This document shows positions 5,348 through 10,220 of a stretch of DNA of 10,220 bases, one piece after another; the stretch's first letter is position 1, and every line of letters starts with the position of its first letter. The stretch is from Chloroflexota bacterium. GTDB taxonomy: Bacteria > Chloroflexota > Dehalococcoidia > UBA3495. The notes under the pieces were generated by a model, which did not search any database, was not told the origin of the DNA, and worked only from the letters and a program-made list of their open reading frames with translations. The stretch covers positions 17,621-27,840 of the forward strand of contig JADFNR010000034.1 of the NCBI GenBank assembly GCA_022563275.1, read 5' to 3'. The position numbers were made by a program, and so were the translations under genes.

Positions 5348-7234
5348 TTAGTTGAAGTCGCCGGTGTGCCAGATCGCGTAGGCGGCGTCGAATAACGGGA
5401 TCCTTTCGGAAGGGGTGTGACGCCGGAATATGGCGTGGATCTCATCGTCCGTTACACCCGCCGCGGTCTCGGCAGTTTTCTGAATCTCTTGCCAAGCGCT
5501 TTTGAATTTGGACCTCCCCATGGCTTCAGACAATGCATTGAGCAGCCGCTGGCCGGTAACGTAGTTGCAGGCAAAAAGCGGGCCGGCCCGGTGTTGCGCG
5601 GGTCCGACCGCCGCTTCATCGTCCAGGAGTTTCTGGACCGAGACCGCGGCGCAAGTATCGGCAGGGTACGAGAAGATAAGACTGTAGATCTGCTCTTGCA
5701 CCAAAAACGCCAGATGATCGGCCCCGCCTTCTTTGAACCACAGAGGAGTGATTCTCCCTCTATTCGCCGGATAAAAGTGGATCAACTCGTGGGCGTATAC
5801 GGTTTCATTTTCGATGCAGCATTCGTCAGCTTTGGGCCGGACCACGATGAATGCCCCGCCAAGATTGACCCCTGAAAGTTCCCTCTCACCCCCCGGCGCC
5901 CCGATCAACAGGATCACTTCGTCGATGGGTTGCGGGAGGCCCATGAAATCTTCGACCTTACGGGCCGCCTCGATAAGATGGGGCATCACCTCGCTGTTGC
6001 TGGCGAAACCCAATCTAACTATGACGAAGGTGACTTGGCCCGCCAATGGCATGAGACTCGACTCCTTTTGGATGAAGCTGGCGTTCAGGAGGTTGCGGAA
6101 GTTTTCGGGAGACCGGCGTACCTGGGAAGGCAGGATCGTGGCGACTATGGCTTCATCGTCATCGATCCCGTCCACGAACCAGGTCTGGCTGGTGAGGGAG
6201 TCCAGGTCCTCTCCTCTCAGTTCGAGCAGGGTGCGGATAAGACCGACGTCGTGGCTCTCTATGGAGTCGGCCATGAAGGGCATGCCGGCGACGCGGGCGC
6301 CCAACGTGATATCCCGGGCTAGGAGCGCAGCCAACTCGCTCATGAGTTGGTTCTGGTAGGTCCCGACGATCGGGCTGTTGAACCACCCGAGTTGGACGAT
6401 CTTGGAAGCTACACTGACGCCGGCGCCAGTCCCATCTCCCTGGGGGTCGATGATCTTGCTGAGACCTTCCAGCCGGCCGGTCTCCGCCACCGTGATGCCG
6501 TCAAAGAACCAGGTTCTACGCTTGAATGCTTGAAACAGTTGTGGATCGTGCTTGACGATAGTCTGTATATGCTGGACTGCGCGCCATTCCTGTTCCTTGA
6601 TATTGTCATTGAACCAAGGAATAGTCCCTATATCCGTGGCGGCATCGGAATCTACCTCGGCCAAGAGTTGGAGTTGCACGACCGCCTGAGATTCGTCGTT
6701 GGTCACCCCGTCAGTCAGCCATGGCATCAATGCGACTCTCTCAGCCATCGCTTTATTTGATTTGACCAACTGATTCAGAGCGTCAGCGGCATCTTGCTCT
6801 TCGCCGGTCATGTCTTGGCCGTACCAGCTGAGATTTGTCACCAAGCTGCTCACCTCAAGCACGGGCGTTGGAGTTGGAGCGGGGGTAGGAGTGGGGGTTG
6901 GGGTAGGTGGTGGTGTGGGTGTGGGAACGGCGGTCGGAGTAGGCGCGGGAGTCAGCGTGGGCGTCGGGACAGGGATTGCAGTGGGCTCCTGCACAGGCGC
7001 GGGCGCCGCCGTGGGTGTCGGCGCCACGGGCTCAGGCGTTGGCGTGGCTGGCTGTGGAATGGATGTGGGGGTTGGCGTGGGCCGGGGCGTGGGGCTAACC
7101 GTAGGGGTTGCCTGAGGTGTCGGCTCCACCTGTGTAGCTCGCACCGCCGTAGCGATATCCTGGCCGCTGCCGCCGCAGCCAGCCACAATGACCACCCCAA
7201 TGGCCGTCGCCAAGAACCCCAGATATCTATTCAC
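5348..7234 (-). CDS. Lipoprotein with Pro/Thr stalk, ~35-residue repeats and C-terminal HExxH metallopeptidase-like domain
   Basis: I chose a GTG start at 7234 (628 residues): it follows GGGGA by 7 bases and gives a clean lipoprotein signal, [20 protein letters not shown], with the lipidated Cys at 20. Starts further upstream (to 7339) would add an implausible polar N-terminus. Residues about 38-124 are a PTPTP-type linker (DNA 6863-7123, a GGAGTTGGGGTGGGTGT-like tract). Next come about eight repeats with an aromatic core (SWYGQD, PWLTDG, PWFNDN, TWFFDG, GWFNSP, PFMADS, TWFVDG, SFIQKE) starting near residues 137, 172, 207, 242, 284, 320, 352 and 387. The C-terminal domain carries H482-E-L-I-H486 and E502 in W-F-K-E-G-G-A-D-H, the zinc-ligand pattern of gluzincin-type peptidases. 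The protein is exported and membrane-anchored; the repeats may bind a partner or substrate. The exact family and peptidase activity are unproven. Confidence 0.85.
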   Translation of the reverse strand: MNRYLGFLATAIGVVIVAGCGGSGQDIATAVRATQVEPTPQATPTVSPTPRPTPTPTSIPQPATPTPEPVAPTPTAAPAPVQEPTAIPVPTPTLTPAPTPTAVPTPTPPPTPTPTPTPAPTPTPVLEVSSLVTNLSWYGQDMTGEEQDAADALNQLVKSNKAMAERVALMPWLTDGVTNDESQAVVQLQLLAEVDSDAATDIGTIPWFNDNIKEQEWRAVQHIQTIVKHDPQLFQAFKRRTWFFDGITVAETGRLEGLSKIIDPQGDGTGAGVSVASKIVQLGWFNSPIVGTYQNQLMSELAALLARDITLGARVAGMPFMADSIESHDVGLIRTLLELRGEDLDSLTSQTWFVDGIDDDEAIVATILPSQVRRSPENFRNLLNASFIQKESSLMPLAGQVTFVIVRLGFASNSEVMPHLIEAARKVEDFMGLPQPIDEVILLIGAPGGERELSGVNLGGAFIVVRPKADECCIENETVYAHELIHFYPANRGRITPLWFKEGGADHLAFLVQEQIYSLIFSYPADTCAAVSVQKLLDDEAAVGPAQHRAGPLFACNYVTGQRLLNALSEAMGRSKFKSAWQEIQKTAETAAGVTDDEIHAIFRRHTPSERIPLFDAAYAIWHTGDFN

Positions 7235-7369
7235 CAGGAAATCCCCATTCCGACGCGCCCCGGCATAGCCTGAATCGGTTATGGGAGTATAGGCTGGCCT
7301 GAGGGATCCTGACAATCGTCCTCTGTCCCCGCAGGTCACGAAAAGCAGTCAGGGGCCGGGAGCGGGGCG

Positions 7370-7419
7370 CTGTTTGCTGAGCGCTGTAAGCTGGTGGCTA
7401 TCTTAGCTTGGCGGTCAGA
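7370..7419. repeat. Degenerate AGCT-type intergenic repeat
   Basis: GCTGTTTGCTGAGCGCTGTAAGC, then TGGTGGCTATCTTAGC, TTGGCGGTCAG. A worn member of the dispersed family, lying between the stop of the DUF3179 gene and the start of the next lipoprotein gene. It occupies most of the 199-bp gap. Confidence 0.5.
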
Positions 7420-7433
7420 CCGGTCGGCATCGC

Positions 7434-8582
7434 TTACGACCCGGCCTGATACAACTGAGAATCCGGGTGGTAGGCCGACCAGCCATACCACTCGGAGATG
7501 AACGACGGCACGAATTCCAGCCGGGCTTCCCCATAGGCGCCATCGGCCGTGCGTCCATGAACGTCCCACAAAGAGCCTGTCTCCCGGTCCCTTATCTCAA
7601 ACCCGTCTCCGCTGGCGTTGTAGAGCTCCAGAGTTTGACCATCGATCTGGCGCAGGTAGGCCACCCCCGTCCTGGAGCCGGTGTCATAGAAAACAACGAT
7701 CGCTTGGCCGGCGACGGTATCATTGACCACCGAACCGGCCTTTTCCAACTCGGAGATGGGATAGCCCTTGAAGACGCCATTGACCTCGACTCCCACTACC
7801 AGGGTGTTGGAAGGGAGCCGGTCGTCGCCGTAGACCGCCTCGTTGGGATTGAAAACGCCGATCCGGACGGGCCTGACGTAGCGGTCTTGGAAAGGGGTGT
7901 CCGGAGAAAGGACCAGCGTATCCGCGTAATCATCCTTCCACTGGCCCCAGGTCGTCTGGGGGATCGGAATCATTTTGAGCCGCTGTCCTTCCAGGGGCCC
8001 GGCGATGGCCTTGCCGTCCAGGTGTGTCCAGATGGTCCCAGTCTCGCGGTCTCTCATTCGGAACACGCCGTCCAGCAGCCCAGTCGTCTCAAAGGTGAGG
8101 CGCCGTCCGTCCACCACGGGGTCGAACCCGACCCCCGAACTGCACTTGATTCAATAGGTGACGAGCAGCGGCTCTCCCCTCACTGTGTCGTTAACGATGT
8201 GGTGGTAGCGGAGCATCCGCACGGGGTAGGCACGGACTTCTCCGGCGAATTCAACCCCAAGGACCAGCTCTTCGTCACCGAAATAATCGGTCTCAGCGGC
8301 GGCCAGGAACGTAGGGTCGTCCAGCGGCACGAATCCACCGCGTTGTGGCGGGGCCTGTCTTGCCCTGGCCGGAGCCGGTGCAGCCGGTGTCCCTGGGACG
8401 ATGGCCGCCGCCGTTTCTGTGGGCACGGGCGTCGCCGTGTTCCGATCGTCAACCGCGCCGGTGTCTGCGACCGTTGGCGCAGGGGTATCTGGGAGGACGG
8501 CGCCTGTCGTCCCGTCTTGCTGGGCGCAGCCCACGGCGATCCCCAGGACAAATACCGCAGAGATGACCAGTCCCCTGAACAA
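7434..8582 (-). CDS. DUF3179 lipoprotein with in-frame UGA at the CxxC motif; candidate selenoprotein
   Basis: Read through the UGA at 8153-8151 this is a single 382-residue protein. A lipoprotein signal (F-R-G-L-V-I-S-A-V-F-V-L-G-I-A-V-G-C19) is followed by a short Thr/Pro/Ala linker (about 25-85) and two tandem DUF3179 modules. Module 1 (about 88-250) has G-F-V-P-L-D-D-P, V-L-G-V-E-F-A-G-E-V-R-A-Y-P, I-V-N-D-T-V and L-L-V-T-Y-[UGA]-I-K-C-S-S-G. Module 2 (about 270-378) has V-V-G-V-E-V-N-G, V-V-N-D-T-V and D-R-E-T-G-S-L-W but no CxxC. In the family the UGA position (144) is normally the first Cys of T-Y-C-P-L-C; the second Cys (147) is kept. The rest of the frame is intact. I chose the TTG start at 8582, 4 bases after AGGAGG, because it starts directly at the signal peptide; a GTG at 8615 is the alternative. 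A sequencing error or recent nonsense mutation would give two fragments, 8151-8582 and about 7434-8117. Function of DUF3179 is unknown. Confidence 0.8.
8118..8135 (-). promoter_or_regulatory. Candidate bacterial SECIS hairpin downstream of the in-frame UGA
   Basis: In the mRNA, 15 bases after the UGA, GGGGUCG-GGUU-CGACCCC forms a perfect 7-bp stem with a 4-base loop. The loop begins 23 bases after the UGA and starts with G-G-U. Bacterial SECIS elements lie within the coding region just 3' of UGA, with the apical loop about 16-37 bases away and a G among the first loop bases, so distance, stem and loop all fit. The hairpin sits in codons for G-V-G-F-D-P, where the family more often has an Arg in place of that Pro. 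GC-rich DNA can produce such hairpins by chance. Confidence 0.5.
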
Positions 8583-8663
8583 TCTGCCTCCTGAATGAAC
8601 ACGCTGATGGAGCACGCCCCATAACTTGTGTCCACGTTAACAGGCAATTTTTAAGAAAATATG

Positions 8664-8695
8664 AAGGCCCTCGGATTAACTCTGAGGGCCTTTTT
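8664..8695. terminator. Strong intrinsic terminator, probably two-way
   Basis: AAGGCCCTC (8664-8672) pairs with GAGGGCCTT (8684-8692), and the stem can extend inward with GGA/TCT. On the plus strand TTTTTCG follows. On the minus strand the hairpin is followed by TTCATATTTTC. It lies just past the displaced tRNA-Arg 3' end, so it is probably the original terminator of the minus-strand tRNA cluster. It also insulates the DUF3179 gene, whose start is about 80 bp away. Confidence 0.8.
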
Positions 8696-8697
8696 CG

Positions 8698-8758
8698 TGC
8701 CGGCAAGAAAGGGGGTGGTGCGCTTGGCGGGATTCGAACCCACGACCCCTGGCTCCGC
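8698..8758 (-). repeat. att-like direct repeat, displaced copy of the tRNA-Arg 3' end
   Basis: An exact 61-bp copy of 9344-9404. Bases 8716-8758 correspond to tRNA-Arg from the first anticodon base through the T arm and acceptor to CCA; a further 18 bp copies the DNA beyond the tRNA. Beyond 8758 the sequence no longer matches tRNA-Arg, so this fragment cannot make a tRNA. It is the outer junction of an integrated element. Confidence 0.85.
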
Positions 8759-9343
8759 GGGGCTTGGTCCGGAGTTCAGCTTAAACAGGAGTCGCCAAAC
8801 ACGACGGGTATTCTTTTTCTTTCCCTTTCTATGTGGGCAGATCTTAAAACCGGACGATTCTTATTCTACAAACCCACAGAAGGCGTTCACGACGCGAGTC
8901 TTCAACTATTCATTTAGGTTTTTTCAGGTTTATCCAAGTGCTCGAAGTCCAGAGCAATACATGGCTCATCGCCCACTACCCAAGCGTCGTGGCCCGGCTG
9001 AGCCTCAAAAATATCTCCTGGACCAACTAAGACCTCTCTTCCATCGGCTCCCCGGATTACCATCTGGCCCCTGAGGATGTAACCAATATGAGCCTCAGAA
9101 TTCCTGCCAGTCTGCGGGCCGGCGTGTTCAGACCATTTCCAACCGGGCAGGTATTCTCCTCTGCCAACGGCAGCCGACTCCAAGATTACTACTGTTCTCT
9201 TACTCCCATCGGCAAAAATTCGCTGATTTCCAATGCTATCGAGATTTTTTACTACGATATTGGTCATAATAAATCTATGATCAGCGATAACCTAAAGGCA
9301 GAAGTTAATTTTCGACCTGTGGCAAGGCAGGGGTCTCTCGTGA
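8759..9343. mobile_element. Small integrated island between tRNA-Arg repeats, without integrase
   Basis: 585 bp bracketed by exact 61-bp direct repeats. The minus-strand order is intact tRNA-Arg, 18 bp of shared flank, this segment, the displaced tRNA 3' half, and then the tRNA terminator. That is the expected order after site-specific integration into the 3' part of a tRNA gene. The body is visibly more AT-rich than its surroundings (for example 8800-8935) and holds one cupin gene. I could find no recombinase or fragment of one; 8759-8913 holds nothing recognisable. It may be what remains of a larger island after internal deletion, or a unit mobilised in trans. Confidence 0.65.
8914..9267 (-). 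CDS. Cupin domain protein
   Basis: A 117-residue single-domain cupin. Motif 1 is the region P-G-W-K-W-S-E-H (41-48) to H60-I-G-Y-I-L-R-G-Q-M. Motif 2 is G-P-G-D-I-F-E-A-Q-P-G-H-D-A-W-V-V-G-D-E-P (82-102), with the hallmark G-D and G-H. The P-G-H-D-A-W-V-V-G-D-E-P string is typical of a large group of small stand-alone cupins with unassigned function. Length is normal and there is no signal peptide. Such proteins usually bind one divalent metal through His residues; activity and substrate cannot be inferred. It is the only gene in the segment inserted at tRNA-Arg and reads in the same direction as the tRNA. No clear Shine-Dalgarno is visible before the ATG (upstream bases are AT-rich), so the start rests on the domain beginning there. 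Confidence 0.85.
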   Translation of the reverse strand: MTNIVVKNLDSIGNQRIFADGSKRTVVILESAAVGRGEYLPGWKWSEHAGPQTGRNSEAHIGYILRGQMVIRGADGREVLVGPGDIFEAQPGHDAWVVGDEPCIALDFEHLDKPEKT

Positions 9344-9404
9344 TGCCGGCAAGAAAGGGGGTGGTGCGCTTGGCGGGATTCGAACCCACGACCCCTGGCT
9401 CCGC
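9344..9404 (-). repeat. att-like direct repeat, copy inside tRNA-Arg
   Basis: An exact match to 8698-8758, covering the intact tRNA-Arg from the first base of its anticodon to the CCA end plus 18 bp. The boundary at the anticodon loop is a well-known crossover position for tyrosine integrases that target tRNA genes. Confidence 0.85.
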
Positions 9405-9438
9405 AAGCCAGTGCTCTAATCCGCTGAGCTACAAGCGC
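9362..9438 (-). tRNA. tRNA-Arg, anticodon GCG
   Basis: The minus-strand transcript folds into a full cloverleaf. The acceptor is GCGCTTG/CAAGCGC, with D-arm GCTC/GAGC. The anticodon stem CTGGC/GCCAG encloses the loop TTGCGGA (anticodon GCG, reading CGC/CGU Arg codons). The T arm is GTGGG-TTCGAAT-CCCGC, then discriminator A and an encoded CCA. Total 77 bases. It is the last gene of a three-tRNA minus-strand cluster and the target of the integration described for 8698-9404; the 3' half in the functional copy was probably restored by the element. Confidence 0.95.
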
Positions 9439-9440
9439 AA

Positions 9441-9527
9441 GGAAGCTGTCAGCTTTCAGCAGTCAGCCGTCAAGAGGACGGGCGCCTGCGGTGGCGCTTT
9501 GGCTGAGTGCTGTAGGCTGTTAGCTTT
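9441..9527. repeat. Inverted pair of AGCT-type repeat arms between two tRNA genes
   Basis: The left arm (9443-9467, AAGCTGTCAGCTTTCAGCAG) and the right arm (9501-9526) are imperfect inverted copies; the reverse complement of the right arm reads AAGCTAACAGCCTACAGCAC. The 33-bp centre (GAGGACGGGCGCCTGCGGTGGCGC) is GC-rich. The unit fills nearly all the space between tRNA-Arg and tRNA-Leu and resembles the element at 1393-1516 in layout. Confidence 0.65.
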
Positions 9528-9529
9528 GA

Positions 9530-9615
9530 TGGTGCCGAGGGAGGGATTTGAACCCACACATCCGTAAGGACACTGCGCCCTGAACGCAGCGCGTCTGCCG
9601 TTCCGCCACCTCGGC
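9530..9615 (-). tRNA. tRNA-Leu, anticodon CAG
   Basis: A class II tRNA of 86 bases. The acceptor is GCCGAGG/CCTCGGC, and the anticodon stem CTGCG/CGCAG holds the loop TTCAGGG (anticodon CAG, Leu codon CUG). A long variable arm follows (about TGTCCTTACGGATGT), then the T arm GTGGG-TTCAAAT-CCC, discriminator A and an encoded CCA. Middle member of the tRNA cluster, separated from tRNA-Val by about 48 bp. Confidence 0.95.
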
Positions 9616-9663
9616 ATGAGAGAGCCAGGCTGACGGCCCGGACTCTTGCGGTCCCAATTTGCA

Positions 9664-9739
9664 TGGTGGGCGATGGAGGGGTCGAACCTCCGACCTCCTC
9701 GGTGTGAACGAGGCGCTCTAACCACTGAGCTAACCGCCC
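9664..9739 (-). tRNA. tRNA-Val, anticodon CAC
   Basis: A 76-base cloverleaf. The acceptor is GGGCGGT/ATCGCCC with one G-U pair. The anticodon stem CCTCG/CGAGG encloses TTCACAC (anticodon CAC, Val codon GUG). The T arm is GGAGG-TTCGACC-CCTCC, then discriminator A and an encoded CCA. First gene of the cluster, 22 bases from a clear -10 element. Confidence 0.95.
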
Positions 9740-9760
9740 CTAGCCGTTGGGACAAGCTAA

Positions 9761-9789
9761 ATTATAGGCACAGCCCCTCTCCCGCGCAA
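9761..9789 (-). promoter_or_regulatory. Promoter of the tRNA Val-Leu-Arg cluster
   Basis: On the minus strand, TTGCGC (9789-9784), a 17-bp spacer, then a perfect TATAAT (9766-9761). The tRNA-Val 5' end lies 22 bases further on, leaving a leader of about 15 bases. The spacing and consensus -10 suit a housekeeping-sigma promoter. Confidence 0.7.
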
Positions 9790-9902
9790 GGTGGCACAGC
9801 CACGCTCCCATACGGTATGGCATGCCACATTTTGATTGGCAACAAAGCAAGGGCCAGCCCGCTACGTGCCACAACTCTCGACGTAATTGAATCGGCCCCA
9901 TG

Positions 9903-9920
9903 AAAACCCGGCATTGCCGG
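9903..9920 (-). terminator. Intrinsic terminator after the SDR gene
   Basis: On the minus strand CCGGC-AAT-GCCGG is followed by G and TTTT. It is preceded by a direct repeat of GCCGGCGGC (9917-9937) that can form alternative pairings. It lies 15 bases past the stop codon. The stem is only 5 bp, so it may be modest in strength. The stretch 9790-9902 holds nothing else I recognise. Confidence 0.55.
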
Positions 9921-9935
9921 CGGCTGCGCCGGCGG

Positions 9936-10220
9936 CTATTGGGCGGTCATGCCGCCGTCGATCACCAGTTCGGACCCGGTGACGAAGGACGACTCGTCGG
10001 AGGCCAGGTACAGGATGCCCGCCGCGATGTCTTCCGGCTGGCCCATGCGGCCCAGGGGCGTCTTGGCAACGCGTTCCTCATGGATATTCGGGTTGTCATG
10101 GTGGGCCCGGGTCATGGGGGTGTCGATGAATCCGGGATGGACCGAATTGGCCCGGATGTTCTCAGATGCGTATTGAATGGCGGTGGTCTTATTGAAGATT
10201 CGGACCGCGCCCTTGGAGGC
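9936..10220 (-). CDS. Short-chain dehydrogenase/reductase, C-terminal 94 residues (partial)
   Basis: The gene enters from the right edge. The visible part begins at A-S-K-G-A-V, the S-K of the SDR catalytic Y-x-x-x-K motif, the Tyr being just outside the window. It continues with I-R-A-N-S-V-H-P-G-F-I-D-T-P-M-T (the N-x-V-x-P-G segment contacting NAD(P)), P-L-G-R-M-G-Q-P-E-D-I-A-A-G-I-L-Y-L-A-S-D, and the typical end F-V-T-G-S-E-L-V-I-D-G-G-M-T-A-Q. This is a classical FabG-like SDR; the substrate is not predictable from this part. It is followed by a terminator, so it ends its transcription unit. Confidence 0.93.
   Translation of the reverse strand, partial: ASKGAVRIFNKTTAIQYASENIRANSVHPGFIDTPMTRAHHDNPNIHEERVAKTPLGRMGQPEDIAAGILYLASDESSFVTGSELVIDGGMTAQ

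Noticed and set aside
6810..7115. Plus-strand frame rich in Val-Gly (VGVGVGVG)
   Set aside because: It is the antisense of the Pro/Thr-rich stalk of the minus-strand lipoprotein; codon-level low complexity explains it.
7434..8117. Two separate genes (or a pseudogene) for the DUF3179 protein
   Set aside because: Both pieces are in the same frame with no lost residues except the UGA at a signature Cys; the downstream piece has no ribosome binding site of its own. Kept only as the fallback explanation.
8661..9074. Plus-strand frame containing RLAGFEPTTPGSA
   Set aside because: That peptide is what the antisense of a tRNA 3' half translates to, a well-known false gene; the same string appears at the second repeat copy near 9367.

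Overview
The window (about 60 % GC by eye, with several short AT-rich patches) looks like a chromosomal segment from an uncultured Chloroflexota bacterium, perhaps Dehalococcoidia or SAR202-like. The reasons are lipoproteins with long Pro/Thr stalks, a DUF3179 protein, a cytoplasmic sulfite-oxidase-type molybdoenzyme, stand-alone degradative genes (amidohydrolase, phosphonoacetate-hydrolase-like, SDR), and intergenic spaces filled with short AGCTGATAGC-type repeats. This assignment is inference; there is no rRNA or ribosomal protein gene to anchor it.

Left third (1-4000), mostly minus strand: the first codons of an amidohydrolase, a molybdopterin oxidoreductase of the sulfite oxidase family, an MFS transporter, a relic of a nitronate monooxygenase on the plus strand, and an unrecognised 154-residue protein with its own terminator. 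The gaps between the first three genes hold a mosaic of palindromic repeats, including two copies of a composite element about 180 bp apart, so these genes are probably not one tight operon.

Middle (4100-8600): a plus-strand phosphonoacetate-hydrolase-like enzyme (PhnA type) with a complete set of catalytic residues. It is followed by two convergent minus-strand lipoprotein genes. One has a Pro/Thr stalk, eight roughly 35-residue repeats and a C-terminal HExxH metallopeptidase-like domain. The other is a two-module DUF3179 lipoprotein split by a single in-frame UGA. That UGA falls exactly on the first Cys of the family's CxxC motif and is followed by a perfect hairpin of bacterial SECIS geometry, so I read it as one gene, a candidate selenoprotein (7434-8582), rather than two fragments.

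Right end (8660-10220): a minus-strand tRNA cluster (Val-CAC, Leu-CAG, Arg-GCG, all with encoded CCA) behind a recognisable promoter. The 3' half of tRNA-Arg is duplicated as an exact 61-bp direct repeat starting at the first anticodon base. The two copies bracket 585 bp of more AT-rich DNA carrying one cupin gene. This is the footprint of integration into a tRNA gene by an element that now lacks an integrase. The window closes with the C-terminal part of a short-chain dehydrogenase and its terminator.

I see no CRISPR array, transposase, replication origin or complete defence system. The observations most worth following up are the UGA-containing DUF3179 gene, the integrase-less tRNA-Arg island, the repeat/metallopeptidase lipoprotein and the composite palindromic repeats.
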